IMG/VR virus record: IMGVR_UViG_3300020470_000041
Span: 1 to 42,740 of that record
Strand: one strand, 5' to 3'
Origin: a virus
Length of the DNA stretch: 42,740 nucleotides
Every line of letters starts with the position of its first letter. The stretch's first letter is position 1. The notes under the pieces were generated by a model, which made no database searches, was not told where the DNA came from, and saw nothing but the letters and a program-made list of their open reading frames with translations. A program made the position numbers and the translations under genes. Below are positions 25,401 to 34,600 of the stretch, piece after piece.

Positions 25401-28400
25401 CTGCAACTTATACTGCATCAACAGGTCTCTTTGAGATGACTGTTCCTGCAGGTCATGGACTGTTATCACAACAACAAGCAACTGCTACTGGTGCAGTATA
25501 CAATCCAGTTGCTGGTATCATGACAGTTACTTCTGCTGCTCATGGATTCGTTGATGGTGATAGGGTTAAGATTGATGAGGGTGGTATAACCTTCAAGTGT
25601 GCGATGGATAATAATTCTACTAACCATGCATATCCACGTAGAACTGACCCTACATTCAATAAGTGGTTACCTATTACCAATGCAACCACAAATACATTCG
25701 CAATTGAAGTAGGTAAGTCACCAACAGTAAGTTTTACACCTACAAATGCTTTATATACACCTCAAACTGGTATTATGACGGTCACTGTTGGACCTCATAG
25801 TTTGAGACCAGGCACAAGTGTTAAACTGTTACAACAAGGATTCGTATTTAAGTGTGCTCAGGATAATTATCAGACATTACACCAATATCCTCGTGCTAAT
25901 GGACAAGGTGGTGCAACTGGAGATGATCCAGCATTAAATGCAGCTCTTGCTATTAATTCTGTTACTGCAGAGACAATTACAATTAATGTTGGAGTTTCTA
26001 CCAATCTTACCACACATCTCTTTGATAGTGCTGCTAATGATGCAGTTACTACTGGTGGAAACTATACTCATACATTTGTATCTGCAACTTCAAATGGAAT
26101 TAAGAAGGCAGTAGACACAATTGGAATTGCAACCAATTCTATTACAATGACATGTGCAAGAGATGCTCATGCTACTCAACACACATATCCTCGTCCTGCT
26201 GATCCTATTCATAATGTAGAGGTTGGAATTGCAGCAACTACTGCAACAACAATAACGGTTAATTGTGGTATTTCTACTATTTCCTACATAACACCTACCG
26301 ATGCACTTTATAACGGTTCAAATGGTGATCTTGAGTTAACAATTCCTGGCCATGACTACGTAGTTGGAGATAATGCTAATATTGGAATTGCTACCAATTC
26401 TATGACATTTACATGTGCAATTGATGCTCATGGTTCACAACATACTTATCCACGTACAACAGATCCATACCATAAGAAGATTGTATCTGTTGCTTCAACA
26501 TCTCCAGATAAGATTACAGTTAATGTTGGTGAATCTGGTCTTGATGATCCAGCACATAATAAGAAACTTACAGTTGCATCTGCAAGTGCAAATACACTTC
26601 AAGTTAATGTAGGAACTACAACTGCAGTTGGTTATAATATATCTACTGCAAACTACAGTGAGTCACTTGGTATTATGACTATGACAGTTGGAGCAGGACA
26701 TAGTTTCGTTCCTGGCACTAACTTCAAGTATCTACAAGGTGCAATAACCTTTACTTGTGATAAAGATGGTCATACTCAAGAACATGCCTATCCTAAGAAA
26801 GGTGATCCATATTTCTTTGGATCTAAGGTTAATAGAGTTATTAGTAATACTCAAATAGAGACTCAAGTTGGTGTATCTACTGTAGTAACACACTTTGTTG
26901 GTGGTGGTACAATTCAAGGTGCAATTATTGCTCCAAGAGAGTTTAATAACTCTGTAAGTGGATCTGATTATGCATCTGGTGGTACATTTGTAGATAAGAT
27001 TATTTCTGATAAGGAATTTACCTGTAATGTTGGTATTTCAACTTGTGTACACCATTACAATAGAGGTGGAGATCTATTTGAAGGTAAGAGAATTACTTCT
27101 TCTACTGGAATAGGATATGGTGGAGTAGATGTTCTTGAGTCAATTGATAATGCTAACTTTAGAACAAATCTTGGACTTACAACAGAATTTGCTAACTTCA
27201 AGAGAGGTGGTCGCATTGATAAACCAATATTCCTTGATATTCACGAACCTGATCCATATTTCAATTTACCTTTAGAATATACTCCTGGCTCAACTGGAAT
27301 TGGAACAAATTCTGTTGTAAGTCTAAGAGTTAATGTAGATGGTAATATTGGTGAGTTTGACCTTATTGAAGAAGGTGTTGCTTACAAGGTTGATGATGTA
27401 TTGACAGTTGCTGGATTATCTACTGACGTAAGAGTCGGTGTTCTTACAGAATTCCAGTTAAAAGTTGTAGAACTTGAGAATGATGACTTCTCTGCTTTCT
27501 ACATGGGTCAATTCATTCTATTTGATAATATTTCAACATTCTTTAATGGATCACGTAAGAAGTTTACTTTATCTGTAACTACTGGTGGTACAACAGAGAT
27601 ATTGAGTCTTAAGACACCTCCAGGCAGTGATATGGATATTACAAATAATATCTTTATCTACATTAATGATATTCTACAAACTCCAGGCGAATCTTACATA
27701 TTCAAAGGTAGTAGAGTTATATTCTCTGAAGCACCTAAACAGAATTCTAAGTGTTCTATATTCTACTTCAGAGGATCTAAGAGAGACGTTGAAACAATCG
27801 AACCACCATTGACTGTTAAGGCTGGTGATGAAGTTCAAATTAAAGAGAATAAATTTAATCTATTTGACATAGATCAGTTTGAAAGAACTGGTAAGAGAAT
27901 TGTTGCATCTGATGTTTTAGAGACATTTGCATATGATAGTATTGGTATTGATACTGCTCCTACTGCAGAGAGACCAGTAACTTGGGAAAAACAGAAGAGA
28001 GATAAGGTTGTTTCTGGTGTTTTAATTTCTAAGGCAAGACCAAGTTTGACTGCAAAAGTACTTCCTACTACAAGGATTATTAGGAATGTAGGTCAAAGTG
28101 ATAATGTAATTTGGGTTAATAATGCATATCCAATTTTCTCAGATATTGACTTGTTAACACAGGCAGAAAGAAATGTACAAATTTTTGAAGATTATGATGT
28201 TTCTCCAGGCATTTTAACTTCTCTGGTTTCTACTTCTTCCAGTATATCTTCATTAACAGTAAGTTATGCAGGAACAGGATATCAGTATATAAACAATCCA
28301 GTTGTTTCAATATCCAATGCTCAAATTAAGAGAAAGGATATTATCAAAGATTGGAAGTTTGATGGAATATCTGGTGTAACTGATACTATTGAGTGGACAT

Positions 28401-30067
28401 CATTAACATCAGAAGAACCAATAGTTGCTGTTGGAAGTAGTTCTCGTTATATTAACACCAAGAGTGGTACATTCTGGGAAAGAGGTAGTATTGGATTTGG
28501 TGGTACTGTTACATTTACTTCTTGTGGAATAGGTTGGACTTATACTGATCCTCAAGACAAGTATGTTATTGCTGCAGGTGAGTATGGAAAACTTGCCAGA
28601 TCTTTAGGAGTTGGTAATAGTATGTCTTCTTGGACTGCTATTGCTCTTAAAGAAGAAAGACAGATACCTGCTTTGAACCTGACAGTTGTTTATGATAGTA
28701 CCTATGCAGGAACATTTAATGATGTTGTATATGAAGGAACCAGAAATACTTGGGTTGCTGTTGGTGTTGCTGGAACTATATTTACTGGTGTTGGAATTAG
28801 AACTGATACATTCTTCAGTAAGTTCTCCAATACACCTCAGACGCTAAATGGAATTGTTTATGCTCAAGGTGAGTATATTGCAGTTGGTAATGGTGGTGCT
28901 GTTATTGCATCTAATGATGGTAATGTTTGGTCTCCTAAGACAAGTAATACCAATTATAATTTACAAGATATCATCTATGATGGAAATAGATTCATCACTG
29001 TTGGTGACAATGGAACAATTGGAGTTTCCAGTGATAAGAATTACTGGCAACCTTGGAGTCAACAACAGTACAATAATGCAATTCATCCTGCAACATTTGA
29101 CTTTAAGAAACTCAAGTATATTGACGGACTTTACATCGGAATCAGTACAGTTGGTTCCATGTACTACTCATTTGACTTGATTAATTGGAATTCTCGTCCT
29201 GTTTCACATTCTAATCAAATTAGAGATTTGGTTGATACAACTTTTGGTGACAGTGGTGGAAGAAGAGTTATTGCTGTAGGAACAGGAACTACACAATTCT
29301 ATGCAGATCCAATATTAAACAGAGCTACTGCAACTGCAAATGTTACTTCTGGTGTAATAACAAGTGTTACTATTAATGATGGTGGATTTGGATATGAAGT
29401 AGGTAGTTCTCCACCAGTAATTGTCGAAGCTGATAGGATTAAGAAAGAAGAAGTTCTTTCCTTTAGAACAAAAGGTGATTATGGAACAATTGTTGGAATC
29501 AATACATGGTTGCCTGGAATAGGAATGACAACTCCACCAAGATTAACCTTTACATTGAAATCCGATTTCAATGATAATACTAACCTTGGTTATGGTTATT
29601 CCTCACTTAATCAACTTGGAATTAACTATAGTCAACTTCAAAAAGATGATTACTTCATAGTTTATGATAGTCCATGTATTGTTGGACACGCATTAACTGG
29701 AATTACAACTGCTATTGGTGGATATTCAAATTATCCTGCTAATAAAGTTGGAATTATATCTGCTGGAGATAATCTTGGAGGAATCTTTAGAGTCGAACAA
29801 GTAACGCCTGGAGACACTGTTTCTGGACTTGTTACTGTGACATGTGCTTTCCAGCCAGGACCTAACAATAACAGTGATATTCAGGTTGGAATTGGATCTA
29901 CTTCAATTCTTATTGATACCTTCTACGGTAAATATACATGGGGTCAAATCTACGGATACCAGAATAGAGGTGCCGGAACTCCGAATGAATTCTTCGTAAA
30001 TCCAGATAACGGTCTAACAGGATTATCTACTGCAGCAGTGGTGTCCAGACTTAAACCATTAACTTAA
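19472..30067 (+). CDS. Giant repeat-rich virion structural protein (3531 aa)
   Basis: The largest gene in the window. The N-terminal about 700 residues contain GxGY beta modules (EGGAGYAV, GKGAGYRT) and a NNIVQTPGADFEV module. From about residue 725 to 2470 the protein consists of 17 imperfect units centred on a Phe-x-Cys-x-x-Asp then His-x-Tyr-Pro-Arg then Asp-Pro pattern and ending in a VNVGxST-like strand, mixed with GGDYxHxFVSA hairpins. Around 2990-3280 lie VAVG/ITVG...G-x-I...S-x-D-x-x-x-W repeats resembling BNR or Ycf48-like beta-propeller blades. It probably forms a long beta-rich fibre or baseplate appendage. AGGAC (19460-19464) is the ribosome binding site. Function in host contact is inferred from repeats and position. 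Confidence 0.85.
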   Translation: MPRTTPGSGALLRPYFNSDYGVERIEVLEGGAGYAVTDPPKIEIDGTITPTTEGVFFPVITGVGTISEIVIFKEGFGYYPVFSTTTSSDVVVERGAFGSIATSHTVSVANSVFTGDYNIKDDTIYFTDAPFGKLGPVGLETGSTFSGRLFSRKLDPFEPQDKNLVLDDIALEFTGLAGTQFTLSENLGIVTALYNDINSGVDLNNNPFVLINNIVQTPGADFEVVDSSNNKLNFLSGVPRAGRIVKVGLQTGSGYYAPIKAAGVLGIGSTGAVEHVQLTGKGAGYRTSPETTIRAGQGSGAVITANLGTNAGTTVAITTADYNHIAGICTFTTGSAHNLEVDDRVRITGAGFTFTPLSAVRNISYFGYDYITGIASIRATAGHYLGTSTNQSKSILITQVQVTDGISTFTFREDGYPIVNNDNANEVRVFAGIGTQPLTYVSGGLVRAGIDTGIMEGRNIVGFDVLKTTANTFSCFVGITTFQHNYVTGGVVEKAEAGIVTSLTITNGGTGYYIPRTVSYINQTPSDGITTVTAHGSQVGSAVNISSLTYDSVSGVATITPFSAHGLTATSVVKLTGIAFSTGVGDITFPSDVQRFYSVTGFAGTAFTVNIGAAMTTTGIHTAQAGIGSFIHFEGHGLKTDDFVQVTGTAVTFASSPAVPVSRVIYDNTSGIATVLTNKNHNLTEDDCVILSGIAFTCDYEPRIGVSSAEYSNTTGVMTVTTAANHGYKVGKDIVLAGLGFTCQLDNGAKTHYYPRRRSTTYDTSVPILSIGSNTITADVGYAAPQDQFSHTFKSALAGGVVYGGEYTHRFVNATDGALLTGGDFAHKFITASAGALFNGGGYAHTHTSSQTDVIRVGGNYNHTFVSANADCIEIVGGGTTTPTTADYNASTGDLTLTVPNHGLSGPSAHTVTTSRYNAIVGIVTLTIPSHGFANGDKIKVLDNSIGFKCSMDGYGSTHTYPRSTDPISNEWMEISNKTTDTFEIFVGTSPLVNYTVTDANYTPSVGIMTMTIGTHDLKAGTSIKIANSSLNFKCSMDGKTAIKTYPRSTDPVYDTAVSIVSVDTTTITVNVGITTIVTQTPVFAHYTPSVGVLTCVLNTVNHGIRVGDSVKFKELSLGFTCLKDSNSTNHFYPRPGDPFHDTAVAVTGVAGTMFTCNVGLTTAGDFVHSFIPNQGITVDSVYVGGDYEHEFVGVSTDAVVSGGVYDHTFDSATTGGVLREVQKVKIAKGSVSFKCAKDNYATVHAYPRPSDPVFNTNIGITTQTTNTFTVRVGVSTIQNRSITTCGYDPLTGELVLNVGAGHSYTSQTSHTITGAVFTPSTGVLEPTIAGHGFVSGDYVKFEDGAVTLSCAKDNYATNHAYPRPSDPYSNRWLAIYNVGINTFSVFVGVSTDTSTHQFVSGAANALKKATDTVGINTGSISFTCARDAHASEHAYPRPSDPYGGNASIGIAATTANSITLNVGISTMESRNISTATYTPSTGELVLTAPRISDNLQAASLHTISSANYNGIVGIMTCTLNNHGFVNGDRVKFDKNSIEFRCSMDGKKSVHKYPRQSDPTMSKWLPIFGVTDNTFNVNVGVSTIVTYSPTAGSYDPNTGLMTVTIGSHTIKKGQGVKLKTRAFKFTCGKDNHATNHFYPRATAIGGPDPAYNTSVKVIATGSTTITLDVGKSSNKSEHIFISSSADSVISGGAYNHEFFASATNGLSKANGTVGITTNGLTFTCSQDDHSTNHTYPRTSDPVHNVELGIKTTTTNSVTIQVGVTTQVPINVTNATYTPTTGIVELTTDTAHGLSNGLSVGIGTSSLNYTCAMDNHGSEHQYPRPGYAHTFVSATSGAIIDGGDYDHTFVSAAAALNAYTGGDYAHNFISATTDCVASGSWTGTRKTPTYATYTASTGLLVLTFGSAHGLIAGTNTIGIATGGITFTCARDNHLTEHAYPRTTDPINSLTNVAIAATTPTTLTVNVGISTIVNLGVTTATYTASTGLFEMTVPAGHGLLSQQQATATGAVYNPVAGIMTVTSAAHGFVDGDRVKIDEGGITFKCAMDNNSTNHAYPRRTDPTFNKWLPITNATTNTFAIEVGKSPTVSFTPTNALYTPQTGIMTVTVGPHSLRPGTSVKLLQQGFVFKCAQDNYQTLHQYPRANGQGGATGDDPALNAALAINSVTAETITINVGVSTNLTTHLFDSAANDAVTTGGNYTHTFVSATSNGIKKAVDTIGIATNSITMTCARDAHATQHTYPRPADPIHNVEVGIAATTATTITVNCGISTISYITPTDALYNGSNGDLELTIPGHDYVVGDNANIGIATNSMTFTCAIDAHGSQHTYPRTTDPYHKKIVSVASTSPDKITVNVGESGLDDPAHNKKLTVASASANTLQVNVGTTTAVGYNISTANYSESLGIMTMTVGAGHSFVPGTNFKYLQGAITFTCDKDGHTQEHAYPKKGDPYFFGSKVNRVISNTQIETQVGVSTVVTHFVGGGTIQGAIIAPREFNNSVSGSDYASGGTFVDKIISDKEFTCNVGISTCVHHYNRGGDLFEGKRITSSTGIGYGGVDVLESIDNANFRTNLGLTTEFANFKRGGRIDKPIFLDIHEPDPYFNLPLEYTPGSTGIGTNSVVSLRVNVDGNIGEFDLIEEGVAYKVDDVLTVAGLSTDVRVGVLTEFQLKVVELENDDFSAFYMGQFILFDNISTFFNGSRKKFTLSVTTGGTTEILSLKTPPGSDMDITNNIFIYINDILQTPGESYIFKGSRVIFSEAPKQNSKCSIFYFRGSKRDVETIEPPLTVKAGDEVQIKENKFNLFDIDQFERTGKRIVASDVLETFAYDSIGIDTAPTAERPVTWEKQKRDKVVSGVLISKARPSLTAKVLPTTRIIRNVGQSDNVIWVNNAYPIFSDIDLLTQAERNVQIFEDYDVSPGILTSLVSTSSSISSLTVSYAGTGYQYINNPVVSISNAQIKRKDIIKDWKFDGISGVTDTIEWTSLTSEEPIVAVGSSSRYINTKSGTFWERGSIGFGGTVTFTSCGIGWTYTDPQDKYVIAAGEYGKLARSLGVGNSMSSWTAIALKEERQIPALNLTVVYDSTYAGTFNDVVYEGTRNTWVAVGVAGTIFTGVGIRTDTFFSKFSNTPQTLNGIVYAQGEYIAVGNGGAVIASNDGNVWSPKTSNTNYNLQDIIYDGNRFITVGDNGTIGVSSDKNYWQPWSQQQYNNAIHPATFDFKKLKYIDGLYIGISTVGSMYYSFDLINWNSRPVSHSNQIRDLVDTTFGDSGGRRVIAVGTGTTQFYADPILNRATATANVTSGVITSVTINDGGFGYEVGSSPPVIVEADRIKKEEVLSFRTKGDYGTIVGINTWLPGIGMTTPPRLTFTLKSDFNDNTNLGYGYSSLNQLGINYSQLQKDDYFIVYDSPCIVGHALTGITTAIGGYSNYPANKVGIISAGDNLGGIFRVEQVTPGDTVSGLVTVTCAFQPGPNNNSDIQVGIGSTSILIDTFYGKYTWGQIYGYQNRGAGTPNEFFVNPDNGLTGLSTAAVVSRLKPLT
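21640..26890 (+). repeat. Seventeen-unit Cys...HxYPR...DP protein repeat array
   Basis: Seventeen imperfect repeats (16 with Tyr-Pro-Arg, the last with Tyr-Pro-Lys near 26789) are spaced roughly 85-110 residues apart, with some units shorter. The common pattern is FxC, a Lys/Arg/Met-Asp pair, a His two residues before YPR, then Asp-Pro and a VNVG-type strand. Two units carry extra inserts with Gly-Gly-Asp-Pro-Ala (near 24405 and 25905). The units are divergent in DNA, so the array is old or under selection for protein pattern and not a recent tandem duplication. Confidence 0.85.
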
Positions 30068-30069
30068 CC

Positions 30070-30077
30070 ACTAAATA
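30070..30077 (+). promoter_or_regulatory. Late-promoter-like element (ACTAAATA)
   Basis: ACTAAATA shares the CTAAATA core of the late promoters here and the following AAGAAAAA tract with the element at 18407. It lies three bases after the stop of the 3531-residue protein gene and 19 bases before the gp8 ATG. Confidence 0.6.
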
Positions 30078-30096
30078 AAGAAAAAACATTAGATAA

Positions 30097-31692
30097 ATGC
30101 CTGCCATTATATCCGAACAATTCAGGATCCTGAATGCCGAAACTTTTACGAAAAGTTTGGTTGGTGTTGGATCTACTGTAAATAAGTACTATGCGTTTTT
30201 GGGATTACCTAATTCCATAGAACCTAAAGCAGGTGGAACTGCAACATGGGCAACTAACACCCCTGCTCCTTTAGATGGATTCCAAGAAGAATATTCTATC
30301 AAGGAATCTATTATTGCGATGAAGAAAATTACGGACAAAGATGTTCGTAGACTTGTTCGTAAAGTTAAGTGGGTTGCAGGTACTACATATGAGATGTACA
30401 GGCATGATTACAACATTTATAATTTAACTCCAATTACCAGTCAGGGTAGTTTATATGAGGCAAATTATTATGTTGTTAATGATGATTTGAAAGTTTATGT
30501 GTGTTTGCAAAATGGATCGGACCCAGAGAACTCAAAGGGTAGGCCTTCGTATGACCAACCCACATTTATTGACCTTGAGCCAAGAGCAGCTGGTACAAGT
30601 GGCGATGGTTATGTTTGGAAGTATCTTTACACGATTAAACCATCAGAAATTGTAAAATTTGATTCTCTTGAGTATATTCCAGTTCCAGAAAATTGGGGTG
30701 AGACTGGAGAAACAGTAGCTACTAAAAATAATGCAATTGACGGAAAGATTGAAGTAGTTGTTGTTAGTGATCGTGGTACAAACTATCAACCTATTTCCAC
30801 ATCATTTGCTAATATTCCTATCCTTGGTGATGGTAATGACGGGAAGGCAACCATTACTGTTGATTCATTCGGAAAGGTTTCAGAGGTATTCGTAACTGAT
30901 GGTGGTACTGGATATACTCATGGATCCATTCAATTCTTCCCTGGCGCGCCTGGAAGTGAATCAGGAGGTCCACTTGCGAACCTCACCAACACTGGTATTG
31001 GTACAACATCTGTTGCCCAATTTGATGTCATCATTCCACCAAAAGGTGGTCATGGATATGACATTTATAGAGAGTTAGGTGCTTATAGAGCACTTCTCTA
31101 TGCAAGATTCGAGACATTAGAGACTAACCCAGACATTATTGAAGGTAATGATTTTGCAAGGGTTGGAATCGTAAAGAATCCTACTGTTTTCGGATCGGAT
31201 AAAGAACTTCTTGATACTTCTATTGTTAGTGGACTGAAAGCCATTAAGATGGCAGGTGTTACAACTGCAACAACATATGCAGTTGACTCCACAATCTCAC
31301 AAACAGTTGGTTTGGGATCAACTGCAATTGGTTATGTTGCTTCTTGGGATAAGACTACTGGAGTACTTAAGTATTATCAACCAGCAGGTCTTGCATCCAG
31401 TGAAACTGGGTATAAGATTATTCCATTTACTGCTAATCCAACTGCTGGATATGGAGTAACAATCGCTGGGGCTTCAGTTGTTGGACCTCTTTGTGAGATA
31501 AACACTGGTTTTAATGGTGTAAGTACGTCAATAAATAATAAGACTTACCAATTAGGAATGAACTTTAGTGCTGGTATTTCCTCTGCTGAATATAACACCA
31601 AATCAGGTGAAATAATTTACATTGATAACAGGACCGCTATTCCTCGCTCTGCATCGCAGAAGGAAGACATCAAGATAGTACTGGAGTTTTAA
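30097..31692 (+). CDS. 8: Baseplate wedge subunit gp8, enlarged (531 aa)
   Basis: The N-terminal half (FRILNAETFTKSLVGVG, YYAFLGLPNSIEP) and the DGYVWKYLYTIKPSE segment (about 168-182) match the gp8 family. The C-terminus SGEIIYIDNRTAIPRSASQK followed by EDIKIVLEF is very like the T4 gp8 end (SGEMIYMENR...EEINILF). T4 gp8 has 334 residues, so this copy is nearly 200 longer. Part of the excess is an inserted GxGY-type beta module (about 216-285: VVVVSDRGTNYQ, VFVTDGGTGYTHG). In T4 gp8 dimerises and links gp7 to gp10. It lies behind a late promoter; the following gene starts six bases after the stop. Confidence 0.92.
   Translation: MPAIISEQFRILNAETFTKSLVGVGSTVNKYYAFLGLPNSIEPKAGGTATWATNTPAPLDGFQEEYSIKESIIAMKKITDKDVRRLVRKVKWVAGTTYEMYRHDYNIYNLTPITSQGSLYEANYYVVNDDLKVYVCLQNGSDPENSKGRPSYDQPTFIDLEPRAAGTSGDGYVWKYLYTIKPSEIVKFDSLEYIPVPENWGETGETVATKNNAIDGKIEVVVVSDRGTNYQPISTSFANIPILGDGNDGKATITVDSFGKVSEVFVTDGGTGYTHGSIQFFPGAPGSESGGPLANLTNTGIGTTSVAQFDVIIPPKGGHGYDIYRELGAYRALLYARFETLETNPDIIEGNDFARVGIVKNPTVFGSDKELLDTSIVSGLKAIKMAGVTTATTYAVDSTISQTVGLGSTAIGYVASWDKTTGVLKYYQPAGLASSETGYKIIPFTANPTAGYGVTIAGASVVGPLCEINTGFNGVSTSINNKTYQLGMNFSAGISSAEYNTKSGEIIYIDNRTAIPRSASQKEDIKIVLEF
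30746..30955 (+). repeat. GxGY beta module inserted in gp8
   Basis: Within gp8 (about residues 216-285) two strands of the DxGxxY type (DRGTNYQP and DGGTGYTH) match modules repeated in the neighbouring giant proteins. T4 gp8 lacks this stretch, so it looks like an insertion into a conserved protein. Confidence 0.6.
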
Positions 31693-31698
31693 AAGAAA

Positions 31699-34600
31699 AT
31701 GCCACAAAATACTAATCTAAATTCATCTCCGTACTTTGATGATTTTAGTGATACTAAGAATTATCAAAGGGTACTATTCAAGCCTGGCCTTCCAATCCAG
31801 TCAAGAGAATTAACTACTTTACAGTCTATTCTCCAGAATCAGGTTGAGAAGTTTGGTAAACACTTCTTTAAAGAAGGTGCAGTAGTGGTTCCTGGCCAGT
31901 TGGCTTACGAATCTGAGTATACTTGTGTGCAAATTGACGATACTCATTTGGGTATTCCTGTTTCTCTTTATCTTGATGCTTTAAAAGGTAAGAAGATTAA
32001 AGGTGAAACAAGTGGTGTAACTGCAAAAGTAGAAGGTTATATTACTAATAGAACATCAACTAAAGGAGCTTATACACTTTATATCAAGTATCAAAGTTCC
32101 AGTGATAATGATTTCTCCAGACAGATTTTTGCTGATGGTGAGAATCTCTTAGTACAGGAAGATGTTACATATTCTTTGTCCAGTATTAGATCTGGATCAA
32201 GTTTTGGTACAACTTTAATCTCTAATTCAACTGCAACAGGATCTGCTGCTAAGATTGCTGAAGGTGTATATTTTATCAGGGGTTTCTTTGTAACGGTTAG
32301 TGCTGCTACAGTTATTCTTGATCAATATACTAATAAACCTTCTTATAGAATTGGATTACTGATTAAAGAGGAACTTGTAACTGCCTCTAATACAGATAAT
32401 GATCTATATGATAATGCACGAGGATTCTCAAACTTTGCTGCGCCTGGTGCTGATAGGTTTAAAATAACAACAACATTAGTTAAGAAAGCACTCACAGATT
32501 TCAATGATGAGAATTTCATTGAACTGATGAGAGTTAAAGATGGTGAGATAATCAGATTTGTTAAGGAGTCTAATTATAATTTAATTCGTGATGAGTTAGC
32601 CAGAAGAACATATGATGAGTCTGGTAACTATTACATCAAACCATTTCCCGTTGTTGCAAAAGAGTCTTTAAACAACAGAATTGGTAATAATGGATCTTAC
32701 TACTCAAACCAATTAACTCAACAAGGTAATAAACCCGTTGAGAGTTTGATGTGTCTGTCTGTAGGACCTGGCAAAGCATATGTCCGTGGTTATGAAGTAG
32801 AAACTTTAAACACGACTACTGTTGACCTTCCTAAGACAAGAGATACATCAAAAATTATTAACGAATCAATACCTTTTAGTGTTGGTAGACAAATAGAACT
32901 TGACAACGTTTATGGATCTCCAGATGTTGGTATTTCTACAACATCTTATGTAAAACTCTACAATAAGAGAACTGCTACTCCTGGCCAAGCAAATGGTTTG
33001 CAGATTGGAGTTGCAAGAATGTATGATATGAAGTTGAAGAACATTGCATATTCTGGTTCTGATACGGTATTTGAATCTTCTCTTTATGACGTTCAAACAT
33101 TTACATATCTGAATCTTAATACTGCAGTTACAACACTACAAGTACCTCAGTACATTGAAGGTAGGAGTAGTAATGCTGCTGGATATTTGTATGAGTCTGT
33201 TAGTGGTAGAAATCAACTTATTCTCTATCAAACAGTTGGAGAATTCCAAGAAGGTGAAGAGATTTGGGCTAATGGAACTGCTATTTCCAGATCAATTACC
33301 AGAGTTGATGACTATGGTATGCAAGATGTATTCCAGTTCGTTGGAACAGGTTCTACATTTACTGCAGACCCAAGACTAACAATAGGAAGTTTAATTGCTC
33401 CTACTGCAACACAGTTTACTGTTACAACAGGTAGTGGTGGTGTTTCTACAGTTACTTCACCTAATGCTAATTTCTCACAAGTTGGTCTTGCAACAGGAAA
33501 TATTTTAAGTTATAGTGTTGCTGGAAATTCAACACCATCTTATGCTGCAATTAAGTCTATTACCAGTGTAGAAATAGTTGTTGAACCAACTACAACAGTT
33601 TCTGGTGTATGTACTGGTACATTACCTACTGCAAATGCTACTACAAGTGATCTGTTTAAGGCTACACTTGAAGTTCAAAATAATTCTAAGGCATATCTCT
33701 TCTCAGAATTATCTAAACCTAATGTCGCATCGGTTGATTTAAATGGTGCTGATATTATTTTCAGAAAATCATATGCAATTACTGTTGCTAATAATGCATA
33801 TAGTGGTACTTTAGAGTCGGATTCAAACTTGACTTTGGAACCATTTGATGAAGAAGATTACAACTTATCTTTCACTAATAGTGGAACAGTAGAACCATTA
33901 AATAATCAGAAATTAACAACAAGTGGAAGAACGATTACTTTAAGTAATCTGAATACAAATGCTGGTCCTGCAGTTCTTACAGTTACTTGGAAAAAAGTAA
34001 ATGTAAAACCAAAGAATAAAATTTTTAAGAGATGTTCTACAACTACAATTACGACATCTGCTAAAAGTTCTTCTGGTATTGGTGCTACTACAACTAATAA
34101 TGGTTTAACATATTCAAATATATTTGGTACAAGGGTTGAAGATAGAAGAATTTCTCTTGGTGTACCTGATGTTGCGTATGTTCTTTCCATTCTTGAATCA
34201 TCATCAACATCTAATCCTCAATTACCTACATTGGTATTGACGAATTTAAATACAAATATTTTAAATACAGTTGTTGGTGAATCAATAGTTGGTAAGGATT
34301 CTGGTGCTTCTGCAGTTTTAGTTGATACTAACAGTACTAATGAAGTTAAGTTTGTTCATCAAAATGAAAATTCATTCCAAGTAGGAGAAGAAATTCTCTT
34401 TGAAGAATCGAATGTAGTTGCTGATGTCTTAGCATTTGTTCCAGGCGATAAAGATATTAGAAATAATTTTGAATTTGATCCTGGCCAGAGATTAGATTAT
34501 TGTGATTTTTCTGCACTTGTAAGAAGGCCCGGCACAGAGGCTCCAACAAGGAGATTGACAATTATCTACAATAACTTTGTTATTGAGAACTCCGACCCTG

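Noticed and set aside
21640-26890. Long array of repeats that might suggest a CRISPR or tandem DNA repeat
   Set aside because: The repetition exists at protein level with divergent DNA, lies in one open frame and has no constant spacer length.
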